In this document: one piece after another, positions 43,795-54,287 of the stretch
Layout of the letters: every line of letters starts with the position of its first letter
How positions within the stretch are numbered: the first letter of the stretch is position 1
Source of the DNA: Prostheceraeus crozeri
Taxonomy: Eukaryota > Platyhelminthes > Polycladida > Euryleptidae
Direction of reading: 5' to 3'
NCBI GenBank assembly: GCA_907163375.1
Contig: CAJQUW010005362.1
Location: 620,001-684,000 of the forward strand
DNA length: 64,000 nucleotides
Program-made: the position numbers and the translations under genes
The notes under the pieces: model-generated
What the model was told of the DNA's origin: nothing
The model's input: only the letters and a program-made list of their open reading frames with translations
The model's database searches: none

Positions 43795-45927
43795 CAGGCC
43801 TCCCAACGAATTTTAGTGAGAATATAGGCTAAAATTGTAGGTCCCAAAAAAATATATAGGCTTTTATAGGTTTTCATAATCTTATTATGTATAGGCATAT
43901 TATTGTTTAATTGAAATTAAATTTATCATGTCATCAATCTTGTTCAATTACATGTGAAACTCCAACCAAACTAATATGATCGTTCACGTAAATTCGATTG
44001 CAATTAATAAGTAGGTTTATTATGAGAAGTAGATAAATTACGTAAATGACAAAGTAAAATACGTTGAAAATTGAAGTCAACGACTATCATCCAATACATG
44101 CATTAGTACGTTCAAGTGCTATTTAACTTTATGAATATTTTGTACATGTAGGGAGCTATAAAATATTAACATTCATTATAAAAAAACTCTATCAAAAAAT
44201 TACAAACTTCTCGGTTATTAGAGAAAGCAGTCTTTGGAAATTAAGAAAAATACTTCGTGAATTGTAAAGTTTTGTACAAAATTTACTTACAGCTTTACCG
44301 AACAGAAAACTTCAAAACAAACACTTGTAAAAATGTCCAATCTTTCCACTAAAAAGTTAAAAAGTTCAATAACTGAAAATGTGGCACTAGTTAAATAATC
44401 TATACAAAAAATGAGGACAAGCAAATTGCTATCACTACAGTCAACTATCTCTCATCAACAGAGTTGAAGTTCGTTACTACAGTCTTTTTTTCTTTATTGT
44501 CATTTCGTGGTAAGTTGTCATGAGCTGCCGCTTTTTATTCTGTAATTCAAGTTGCTTCTTTGCGGATGTTTCGAATTTTTCTTTTGCCAATCGCAAAAGA
44601 TCTGATGCTATACTGATGCCATCCATATCATTCTTTTTTATTCTTTCATCGAGACGGGTTTGTGCATCCTTTAATAGAAGATTGGCTCTCGACGTCTCAA
44701 CGTTAATGTTTTCTTCGTCTTTCGCAATAAGACATGTTTGCGCGTCCATTTTTTCTATTTTTTCATTGTGTTCCTTTTCTGCTTGAATTTCTTTTTCTTC
44801 GCGTTCTTTCTTTTCCTGTTTAAGTTTTTCCGCCTTTTTCATTTCTTCCTCCAATTCCTGTTGATACACCTTCGAAGATGCCCTCGCCACGCTGATAAGG
44901 TCTTTCGTGATGGGAACGTTTGTAATGCCATCAAATGATCGGACAGTGTCTTTACATGCTCTTATTCCGATTACAGATTTTGCAGAAAGCGCTGTTCTAT
45001 CCGTACCAAGCAATCGTTTATTAACTGAAAGTCCCCTTTCTGAGTCGGCATTGCTGTGAGCCAATGTGAGAGCTGCTTTTACGACACGGGAAAGATTCGA
45101 GTATTTCTTTCTTCCACTTACTGATTCATGTTCTAGTATCTGAGACCAGAATTCATCAATGCGGATTTCATGAATGTCTGACTTAACTTTTTCTTCACCG
45201 TACAATTTCCATTCGTCGATGATTTTCACGATGTCGTCATCTTTGAGAAAAGGCATCGCTTCTGCTATGATTTTGATATAGCGGCATCTTTTCTTGTTGG
45301 ATTGTTCTTTTGGATGTAGTACGCGGAGGGCTCGAAGTATTTTGTTATCATGTGGAAGTTTATCGATCAAGTACTGCGATGCAGTTCGGTAGAACGACAG
45401 TATCTGTTTCATGACTTCATTCTTCGATTTCGATTCGACCTTCTCAATCGCGTCTCTGGCTGCATGTCCGATTTCAATATCTTCATTAGCCAAATGGTTC
45501 TGTGACACATCGATTGATTTCAACTTCTTTGAGTTTTCTTTTACATAACTCTGGTTTTGAAAGCGGAACCAGACTTTATCAAATCACACATAGAAGGATA
45601 TAGATAATGTATCAAAAGGCCTTCTGTTTGACAAGTAAACAATACGAACAGTTCAACAACCAGACTGAACCAATCGAAAATCATTCAAGAGTAATAACTG
45701 CTGATCATTGGGCACACGAGGAACAAAATCAATCACCGACCTTCAAAAGACGAATAACACACAATCTGAAACCAGATTGTATTAAAAATTGCTTTCCTTA
45801 TCGATAATCAAGAAAACTTACGTGAAATGTAAAATAGCATAAGAAATGTGATCATCTCAGTCAAAAATCATAAGAAGTCCGAAAAAATAGGTTTTTATAG
45901 GTTTTATAGGTTTTTTTGGGAGGCCTG
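43795..45927 (-). mobile_element. hAT-like element with short TIRs and 7-bp duplication
   Basis: The left end CAGGCCTCCCAA (43795-43806) and the right end TTGGGAGGCCTG (45916-45927) are perfect 12-bp inverted repeats. GAGCTTC flanks both (43788-43794, 45928-45934); a hAT duplication is normally 8 bp, so the eighth base may have mutated. TATAGG motifs are repeated near both ends (43855-43875; 45888-45912), like subterminal binding sites. The element carries the 348-codon minus-strand frame at 44477-45523. At 2133 bp it is 5'-deleted relative to a full hAT. Confidence 0.85.
44477..45523 (-). CDS. hAT-like dimerisation domain protein with coiled-coil tail
   Basis: This is an open frame of 348 codons without a stop. 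It opens at a TTG-type codon, the frame is open about 60 bp further upstream, and the first ATG in frame is about residue 38 (MKQILSFYRTA), so the true start is unclear. Residues ~115-200 hold the hATC-type block: KYSNLSRVVKAALTLAHSNA, DSERGLSVNKRLLGTDRTAL, SAKSVIGIRACKD. Residues ~228-345 are a long, charged coiled coil (EEEMKKAEKLKQEKKEREEK; LLRLAKEKFETSAKKQLELQ). The BED finger and DDE/RNase-H core are absent. By memory, similar hAT-type proteins with a helical tail occur in other invertebrates. Intactness suggests a young or retained frame; it lacks what is needed to transpose. Confidence 0.75.
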   Translation of the reverse strand: MKSIDVSQNHLANEDIEIGHAARDAIEKVESKSKNEVMKQILSFYRTASQYLIDKLPHDNKILRALRVLHPKEQSNKKRCRYIKIIAEAMPFLKDDDIVKIIDEWKLYGEEKVKSDIHEIRIDEFWSQILEHESVSGRKKYSNLSRVVKAALTLAHSNADSERGLSVNKRLLGTDRTALSAKSVIGIRACKDTVRSFDGITNVPITKDLISVARASSKVYQQELEEEMKKAEKLKQEKKEREEKEIQAEKEHNEKIEKMDAQTCLIAKDEENINVETSRANLLLKDAQTRLDERIKKNDMDGISIASDLLRLAKEKFETSAKKQLELQNKKRQLMTTYHEMTIKKKRL

Positions 45928-48900
45928 GAGCTTCATATGCACCAGTCAGGGTTGCTTCTTCATAAAGATAAAAAACAGACTTAATGACTAGTTGCTACAG
46001 CATTCTAAAAACCGAACTAAGGTCTTCATAAGCTTTACGATATACCCCGTCAGCATCAGGAAAATTGCGATCGTTCAGGAAAATTTTCACCCGAAGCGAA
46101 AACATGAAGATAAAATTGAGGTGAGGAGAGGTCCGTTGATAAAACTTAAGAAAAGTCAATTTAATTCAAGCACTGTACCGGTACTTGTCTTAATCCTCTC
46201 AAAGATCAGAAACACTATCATTGATTTAAATACATCCTTTTTTATTCAAAGCCCTTTCCGTAAAGCTACATACAAAATTTTGAACTTGGCAGAATGCATT
46301 TTGCCGGTCCAGCCCAGTCCAGACACATTATAGAGCTTTATTTCGAGTTATTTTATGGAAGTATGAGCTGCTCAAACGGAGGAATTTTTAAGTTGCATAT
46401 ATTCTGGTTTTATTAACTGGAAGGCTGACTAATCTTAGTTATGTAATCACATATATATCACATATAACAGGAACCACTGTGTCCAATGACCTAAATTTTG
46501 ATAAGCATGAGCAAATTGAAGGACAAGACAAAAATATAGACGAATGACTTATATGAAATAAGCATCATTTCAAATCAATAATTGCAATAATTGTTTGTAA
46601 AATCCATCTGATGGCCATCCAATTTTGAATTGACGATGTGTCACAAACAAATAGTCGGTACATACGTTGCACACAACTACACGATTGACCTATATGATCA
46701 CAAAAAAAATTTCAAATAATCAAACAAAATATTTGCAAATCCAATCCCAGCAACACGGCGAATGGCTACGCCAGTCGACAAATGAAAGTGTCGGCTCGAC
46801 CAAAATTCTCGTCGTTTTAGCCGATAACTTCTGTGAGATAGGTGTTTCAAACATTTGTCAGCATTGGAAAATTCAACCAACTCTACACAATTCACGTTTC
46901 ATCATTGCTGCCTCACGCCATCTGCATACATGTATGCTGAAGGCTACACACTCGGACACAAAACGTCAACAGATTCAAAAATATTCAACACATCCAGTAA
47001 CTCGGTTTGTGATGTGGTCCGTTCATTTCCGTAAATAATGGAATGTGACATGCAAGAGCCACATGTACGCATCATACTACAATATTCGCATATTAAGAAA
47101 GCCATCGACTCTTTGTAATCTAGTCCCTTTTGGAATAAACAATCTACGTATATTGGATTCCTCTTGCGAACTAGTTCTAGACTGTTCTACGACAGCTGTG
47201 CAACCCCTCGCACAGGAACCGAGAGAGCATGCCGGTAGACGCAACTGCTCTACTAAGGCTCACAATTTACATTTTGCTTCATGTTAAACTGAGGCAGCGG
47301 ATTTTCGTCGAAGTGCGAGAGGAACCGGCTTAAGATAAAAAATTGACTGGTTAAACTTAAATAGCGTTTTTGTTTAATTCAAAGCCCTTTCCGCAAACTA
47401 CATGTGACAAGTTTGAACTCTGTCCAAGGACCTAGTTTCCTCTATCCCTGCCTCAAACTCATATATTTTGATAGGCTATTTTCTTATCAATTTCACGGAT
47501 TTCCAATTAATTTGTAGAATATTTTCCTGCAAAACAATTTCTCTTTCGAAAGAATTGAGTAATAAGACTCATCAAGCTTGCTGAAAGAACTAAAATTTGC
47601 AGATGAAGCTGAGCTAACGCAAAGCACGCGAATTGATAAAATTCAGCTACAGCTTCGTCTATATGGAATTGCAGCGCATCGCACAGGTAGGATGATCGCT
47701 ATGATACCATGAATTTAGTACTGGAATCAATAGATCATTTTATAAAAGCTTGAAGTGCACTTAAAGAATGGATGAAAGTTTTTACGGCATGGAGACGGTG
47801 CATAACTGTATAACACATCTTTCTCTGTCATCAAAACTCATCGGAGATGAAGTTCGGAATGATTCTCACCGCAGTTGTACAGGCCTTATGTTAAAGAAAC
47901 AAATTGAAAATATCGACAATCTTTCACTTGGAGCACTGACGGCAGACATGATGGGCAGAAGTCAAAATTATTTATGCATTAAAGAATGGAATTGCATGAA
48001 ATCCATATGCAACATTTCACCCGCTTAACAGGATAGTTTTACATGTAATGGAAATGCTTCCTAACTTTTCTCTATCTTATCCAGAAGACACTGAATAGAG
48101 ACTTTTATTACTCCATTCTCTGGTCATCTATTTGTTAAGCTACATTGTCTTAAATATATTAAAAAATGTCTTTAATCTAATGCACTATTTGAAGAAACTT
48201 ATGAAGAAAATACTTTCAGTTTGTAATCATGATACACATTGTGCGACGCGATTTGAATGTCAGAGAAACACAATGAATAATTTGGTTCTCCGTTAATTAC
48301 AAATTACCAATAACAGGCCTATATTATACATCCTACATTTACTTACTAGCGCTGAAAACAAATGTTGGTTAAAAGTACCGACTTCAGTGAAAAATACAGA
48401 CCATTTAGACTTAACAGACTAGTCTGCAAATACAGACCAAGAGGCAAATCTGGCACCAGTGAACCTCAATACAATGCTTCCTATGTTTCCTGCTTTCTAT
48501 GTTCCTATGCTTCCTATGGTCATCCTATGTTGCTTGGGTATTTCAAGCGCATGGTGAGATATTTCTGTCGTACTAGTGATAAAAGTAGGTACTAGCGATG
48601 AAAGTGGTTTTCTTTCAATTATTTTGAAAATACTTCATCTTAGGTAACAGTTGATGAATGTACACGTATTTTTCCCTCGCCTTTCAAACTGATTTCATAA
48701 GTTCTTGTAGACATATTTAATCCAGAACAGTTAAGAATTAAAGCCAAGATATGGTCTTAATAGACAACACGGTATTTCGAAGACATTATAATGTTCATAT
48801 TATCTGCTTATATGTTTAAGTCCACCCAAGCATATTTCGATTGATGTCAACTGCGTACGACACCATAATAGAAATATAGATGGTTGGTAAAATTCTAACA

Positions 48901-49449
48901 TTTATGAATGAATTTCAAATAATGTGCTGTACAAACACTATAGAATGGCTACGTCGGCAGATTCACGCTTGAATATGAGGCTTTCACGATTCAAAGGCAG
49001 CAACGTTTGTGTAATGGACTCAATACACTTTCGCTACACATAGGGTGTCATAGAGAACGATTCTGAATTCGGGATTCTCATTGATCAAAATTACATGCAT
49101 CTTAGGTGTATGCGAGGCATTAAACTTTTGCATTCTTGCAAGCATCTATTAGTATAGTCAAGTGACTGATCTCTCAGACAGTTTGCGAAACGTATTTCGA
49201 CGAACCAACGATTTAACACCGATACCGTCCACTAACCCCGTGAATAAGTGGCTATTATTGCATTCAAACTAAATTTTTGATCATACTTCGGACATTTTAT
49301 GTTTTCCGTGTGCGGCTACAGAATTACCCACTCAAATAGAGCATCATGATCGCATGACAAGTGAGACAACCAAAATAGTGCTTTCACAAATTGGTGCTAC
49401 AATTCAGTTTCAATAAACCTGTCCCTTAAAAGATTTGAATGACAGGAAC

Positions 49450-49725
49450 GTTCTCAGCATCATCTAAAACATACACTTGTCAAAATTTAAGACGGAAAAC
49501 CAACAGCCTCTGACAGCTCGTGGCAGTAGGCCTACTTAGACCTGCCTACAAACTGAGAGGTTATTGATTTTCCGCTTAAAATTTAACAGAAACATATGCT
49601 TTAGATGCTGATGAGAACGTTGATGCTATTTGCATTTTTATTTCGAGACATTCACTGGGACAGTCATATAAAAACCATTTGATGACCATTTCGCACGAGG
49701 ACCATTTTGACTTGACACCGTGACT
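49450..49725. repeat. Foldback MITE, copy B
   Basis: Two halves are inverted copies: ACGTTCTCAGCATCATCTAA near 49450 pairs with TTAGATGCTGATGAGAACGT near 49602, and CAGCCTCTGACAG pairs with CTGAGAGGTTATTG. The right end TCGCACGAGGACCATTTTGA then CTTGACACC matches the terminus of copy A at 12570 (inverted). Non-coding. Confidence 0.7.
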
Positions 49726-50539
49726 TCAACTGTGCAGCACATGTCAAACCTAGAGCAATCCAAGAATGAAAAATTCTACAACTTCTAATATACTGATGTG
49801 ATATTTGACTTAATTTCATGGCATATTAGTATCGATCAAATCTTTCTATTTGCAGACTTTTCACATATAAGTACATATAAGTAACCACTACTTGATTTTC
49901 ATACCAATTCGATCAGTGTTTTTGCGTTGAGACTTTTATCAATTTTTTATTCACTTGTAAAGAATAGAAACAAATAAAGAATGCAAACATTAACTTCGAA
50001 GTATCTACATCAACAATTAATTTTTTTACTTTATCAGAAAAATTGATACCAATTAATAGTGTATTACAAAGTAAGTATCGAAATTGAGTATCTACGTGCG
50101 ATATAACGTTATTCCTCATGGAAATGCTCAATTATACTTTTAATCATCAAACACGAACGATGGGATTCAAAAATTTATCAAAGTTTATGTCACGAAGCTA
50201 GCGAGGTTCTCCTTCTTGAGACCTTAGATAATTGTTGAAAATTATAAAATATAATAAGTGTAACGTTTTTTACGCTTCACAGGCAGAAACATTGCATTTC
50301 ACGTAGCTGCGTTGCCACTCTCGAAAATGGAAAAGATATCTCCGCAAAAGACAAGATATCTCCGATATGAAATAACTCTAAAACAGATCCAGATATCTTC
50401 TAGAATGCATTTCAGCCACTGCATGCATGCATGCATGCGTGTACCCCAGCACAGTACATTCTGGATAATCAAGCATAAAAATTTCCAGAAAAACATTTAC
50501 CTCTATCCCTGATTGCACGATGCAAAATTTGCTGATGAT

Positions 50540-51720
50540 CCCCATTATGCCAATGCATGAGCGCCCCTACCCGACTTCTAGTCGCTAGCTTTGAGGAGAC
50601 TCAACTGAAGGCGACCTCTTGGAAGAGGGGTGCCACTAATCTTCTGATGTACTTTGAAATGGCAGATAGTTGACGCCAGCGAGGCTTGAAAGGTTTTACA
50701 GTAGCTTGCGGGACAGGAGAATAACTTACGAGTATACTAGACGGGCTGCTCAGTAAATCAGTGTTGCTAGAGTTACTGCTGGAATTAATAGGATCATGGC
50801 ACCCTGAAGAGGACCGAGTAGGCGCTCGCGGAAGAATAGGAGGTGCGGGTTCCGAGTCATTCTCAGAGTCAGGTATATTGTCTCTGAGATGATCGGAATA
50901 CGGTTCGCCGCTGTCCTAGAGAATCTGGGGGCCCAGCAGCACTTCATCAGGTTGCTTGATACAACCTGTCATCGGTCCGGTTGATCCTGTTGTTCGTGTT
51001 CGGTGTCTGCTTCAGAGTTTACCTCGGAGATAATAATGTTTTTCTGAAAGGCGCACAAGGGGTCCGACTCCAGGATTGAGCAGCTGGCTTGTCTCTCAGT
51101 CTCTAGCCGGAAATCAAGGTTGATAAGGCTTACGTCCTCGGGATCTACCTCCTCCAGGTCAAGTTTCTCCAGCGTCTTGATAAGTACAGGCGCCCAGTCC
51201 GAGGGCCTGTGCATTGTTAGCTGTGTAGAATTGAAGCTACGGCATTGTACAGGGCAATCTCAAGGCATTTGCGGTCTTGAACTTCTGAAAGTCACCGACA
51301 AACGTCCATATGAGGGCCTCCCTCAATAACACTGTCTTGAAGCGCTCCCCTACCAGTCGTAGATCTTCATCCCAAGAGGGCGTTGTCAGGGGATGGGGTG
51401 GTCTGTTTACTTATTGGTTCTTTTGTTCTATCCTCCAACTTTTGGTACCGCAACCGATCAAAAACACACACGGTTGGGCGAGTTGAGAGATTTCCAGTAC
51501 CATTGTTGGTGATGAGAAAAATAAGCCAAAATAAGTGAGCAGAACTAGTATTCCAACACAAAGCTTATGACCGCCAACGGGAGGTTTCTCATTTTGGTAA
51601 AAAGAAAAATAGGAAATATAATTCTCGCCCCATTTTTCTTTTATGCCGTCAAGTAAGTTTTGAAGAAACGATTTTTTGTGCGCGGAAGTTGTCCAGACCC
51701 TCAATCGACGCTTTAAAAGC
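50540..51720 (-). other. GC-richer unassigned block, probable retroelement remnant
   Basis: Base composition shifts upward in GC compared with both flanks. Minus-strand frames (51411-51704, 50969-51214, 50750-50947) read as fragments: DLEEVDPEDVSLINLDFRLE, and a serine/proline-rich stretch. No domain recognised. The stepped series of frames on one strand suggests a once-coding element (gag- or env-like) that has decayed. It lies within the TDRD3 intron. Confidence 0.35.
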
Positions 51721-52179
51721 CCAAAAGAGATACAGGCGCACTGATTATATGCAAATTGGTGAAGTGATGATTTAAAGACCTATGTATTTCGACCAATCAA
51801 AAAGCTTGCCGTTCATGACGATGATTCAAATTCGGACGAGATTGAATAAATCTAGTTTCACACAATGCGTTATCAACGGAACTTCCAGCACACTTCAGAA
51901 TCTTCATGTCAAAGTCGTCAATCGAACAACCACAATCGCTCTGAATATGCACACTCAACGCACCAAAATCATCACAATTAAACTATGATCATGCTCTTGG
52001 ATGTTTTACCATCAAGTCTGGGATGTTTACCGATGTAATTGCTTTTACATGTTTTACAAATGAATTCATATAAGATGCTTACATTACAATCAAAGCTGTG
52101 TGTTAAAGAATAATAATCCCCCTAAGACCCATAGGATATACGACTAATACACCTACTAACTATCGAGATTGAATTTGAG

Positions 52180-52460
52180 GTCAAATTTAAAATGAACCTG
52201 CCAAGCTTGTACAGGCTCATTTGAACAGCACTTTTGATTTGAACACTAAGCTACACAGCATTTCCTGCGATGATAATTTTGCTTTCATCTCGTTGGATGT
52301 GGTCAATATGTACCAAAGTATCCAGATTGATAATGCTCTTGAAATCATTGAATACTTTGCCCAAAGTTTTTGGCAAGATATTAATAACATGGGTATAATT
52401 GCTAAGGAATTTATCGATTTTTTTGTTCTGTCTGTACCATTTTATCATCTAAAAAATATC
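52180..52460 (+). pseudogene. Penelope-like RT fragment
   Basis: The plus frame contains FAFISLDVVNMYQSIQIDNA, then LEIIEYFAQSFWQDINNMGI. LISFDVV-x-M(L)-x-x-SIPI-x-x-A-x-EII is the block A region of Penelope-like reverse transcriptases (first catalytic aspartate in L-D-V-V). The match ends after about 75 residues at FVLSVPFYHLKN. There is no block C nearby. Assignment by motif only. Confidence 0.6.
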
Positions 52461-53080
52461 TCCGAAAATTTCAAAATATCTCTGCTGAGATGCAATATCT
52501 CCGGTATGCAACAGTGATATAGCATGTATGCCATTGTATGCAATTATTGTTCTATCACAAATGACCGACACGGTAGCCTAGAATATGAGAGTCTACCAAA
52601 TCCGGCTCAATAGAGAATCCTACAAATTAAAAATCACTCTGAAGCGCAATAAAGTTATATTTTTCTATCATTCTTGATCTGCTTTAAAAGCATATCAGTT
52701 GAAAACAGAGATGATTAAGCATCTTATGTGAAACTTTTCATAATGAATTCATGTAAAAAAAATAATGCAAAGATCAAAAAAGTGAATTTTGAATAAAACT
52801 AATAACGTTAGCCATTAATCGACTTCAAACGTGAATTCAACATTAGTTTCTGACTTTTGTGAAAATTTTGATCTGAAAAAGTGTGCTTGTGATCAATGAA
52901 CTGTAAATTATTTGTTTGACCTAAATGCTGACAGTCGAGTGGAATTGCCCAAATGTTGAGTTTATAAAAAAGAATAATCCCATGAAACTTGGGTAGATGA
53001 GACTTAATGATTTTACAAATATAGGATTTTTGTGTTTTAAGCAGGAAATTTTCAATTTTTCACAATCAAGAAGCATTTAC

Positions 53081-53419
53081 CTCCATTTGCTCAACACCAC
53101 GTCCAGGTGGCAATTTCACATTTTTCTGCTGTGCAAAACCTTTCAGTTTAGTGTTAGCTTCCTTTCCTTGCTGTCTGGCCTCCTCAATTACAGCTCGTCG
53201 GTGAGAGTCGAATTCATTATCATTGTCCTCTTCAGCATCTCCACCAGTGGCCTGTCCAGTGGTTGTCTCTCGAACCTTATCCATGGCGCGAAATCCTTTG
53301 ACAGCCGTCACCTGCCCGGCATTTGTTTGACGACTGCCGAATGGAATGAATGGAGGAGGACCACTGCCATCAGCAGCTCTACGGGGCAAAGGACCGCCTC
53401 CTGAAGCCGAATTGAAGTC
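53081..53419 (-). CDS. TDRD3: TDRD3, exon with GPPPFIPFG motif
   Basis: 113 codons, phase 0 at both ends. The acceptor TTTTCTAG precedes GACTTCAATTCG at 53419 and the donor GAG/GTAAATG follows 53081. The sequence reads DFNSASGGGPLPRRAADGSG, then PPPFIPFGSRQ. The GGPPPFVPFG motif is strictly conserved after the OB fold of TDRD3. A later NDNEFDSHRRAVIEEARQQG matches the human NDNDEFEKQRTAAIAEV segment. It ends LPPGRGVEQME and joins directly to the UBA exon. The segment links the TOP3B-binding OB fold to the UBA domain. Confidence 0.92.
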
Positions 53420-53477
53420 CTAGAAAATGTTGTCGAAAGATATTTAATGAGAAATTCTGTTTTGCTTCTATACTTAC
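53420..53477 (-). other. TDRD3: 58-bp TDRD3 intron
   Basis: GTAAGTATAG donor at 53477 and CTAG acceptor at 53420-53421, with phase 0 on both sides. The very small size contrasts with neighbouring introns of 5.6 and 11.8 kb. Splicing here would give QRLVEVWRLKR then DFNSAS. Confidence 0.85.
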
Positions 53478-53619
53478 TCGTTTTAAGCGCCAAACCTCTA
53501 CCAGACGTTGAACGCTGCCACCAATTAATTCGACGCAATTGCGTTTGATAATGACGTGACCATCCCAAACGTCAGGTTTGTTTTTTATTAAAATCTTCGC
53601 ACCAGGAAGTGTGTCGATG
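53478..53619 (-). CDS. TDRD3: TDRD3, OB-fold exon 2
   Basis: 142 bp, entering at phase 2 and ending at phase 0. The acceptor TATTTTACAG precedes 53619 and the donor CGA/GTAAGT follows 53478. It encodes IDTLPGAKILIKNKPDVWDG then HVIIKRNCVELIGGSVQRLV and EVWRLKR. Human TDRD3 has SLNTPPGTKVKLSG...GFLLL...VLGGEVEHLIEKWELQR at the same place. PG-x-K, the GG-x-V and W-x-L-x-R are conserved. This is the second half of the DUF1767/RMI1-type OB fold that docks on TOP3B. Joining with 59236 restores a complete TG/C cysteine codon. Confidence 0.92.
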
Positions 53620-53832
53620 CTGTAAAATACGCATTACGCTTAGCAGTGATGCACGAAACAATTAAGGCGTTAAAATGAAGTCGATCTAAAATACCACCAC
53701 TTTAACAATAGGGTATTTTAAAACAGCTTTCCATGCCTTTGAAGCATGAGCGATGTTTTTTTATGATTTAAAATGCATATTCACTAATTATACAATATCG
53801 CATTTTTCCAGATGCAATTCGCAGCTGATTAT

Positions 53833-54065
53833 AAATAAATAAATACACCTTGCTTTTACTCGGAAGCACATTAGGCGCGGAGTCTTTTTCCATGAGACCG
53901 ACTTGTATTTATTCCACTCTCATTCTTGTTGTGCTGAGTGTTTAGCAAGGATGTGGAGTGCACCTATTTTAAAGATCTTAGCCTGGGGTTTGACACGACG
54001 AAGGTTTGAACCAAGGTTTCCAAGACGCAGAGCAAACACTCTACCACAAGGTCATTGCGACGGTA
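53833..54065 (-). mobile_element. tRNA-derived SINE, copy 2
   Basis: Read on the minus strand from 54065: CCGTCGCAATGACCTTGTGG, then TAGAGTGTTTGCTCTGC, which contains a box A-like GTGGTAGAGTG, and GGAAACCTTGGTTCAAACC, whose GGTTCAAACC is a canonical polymerase III box B. A tRNA-unrelated body follows, identical in order to copy 1 (16220-16432): TTGCTAAACACTCAGCAC, AATGAGAGTGGAATAAATA, GCCTAATGTGCTTCCGAG. It ends in an ATTT-repeat tail (TATTTATTTATTTATAA) near 53833. A tRNA head, unique body and simple 3' repeat define a SINE. Confidence 0.88.
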
Positions 54066-54287
54066 TAATGTATTTGCCGGCATTATTTATCTACAACTTT
54101 TATCATGGAAACAAAAGAGTCTTTGGCCGAATTATGATCTGCATCCAACAAAAATGCACAAAATATTAAGAAAACCACCAAAGAGTGATCTTTATTCCAA
54201 GACTAAGATCAAAATTATAAAAGATTTCAAATACAATAATAAGTCATCGTTTAAATTGATGCCTAAGAAAAGAAAGAGGTAGTTTAA

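Larger units (their letters stand above)
41305..53080 (-). other. TDRD3: TDRD3 intron (11.8 kb) between the PFIPFG-containing and UBA exons
   Basis: Bounded by the donor GAG/GTAAATG at 53080 and the acceptor at 41305. It contains the hAT-like element (43795-45927), the foldback copy (49450-49725), the Penelope-like fragment (52180-52460), a possible second RT scrap (42300-42660) and a GC-richer unassigned block (50540-51720). ATTCAAAGCCCTTTCCG recurs at about 46238 and 47379. CATGCATGCATGCATGCG is a short tandem near 50420. The frames at 46667-47038 and 47768-48028 show no motif; nothing recognised in 46340-49440. Confidence 0.75.

Noticed and set aside
46667..47038. 123-codon plus-strand ORF
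   Set aside because: No domain, no splice context and ordinary composition; length is within chance for AT-rich DNA of this size.
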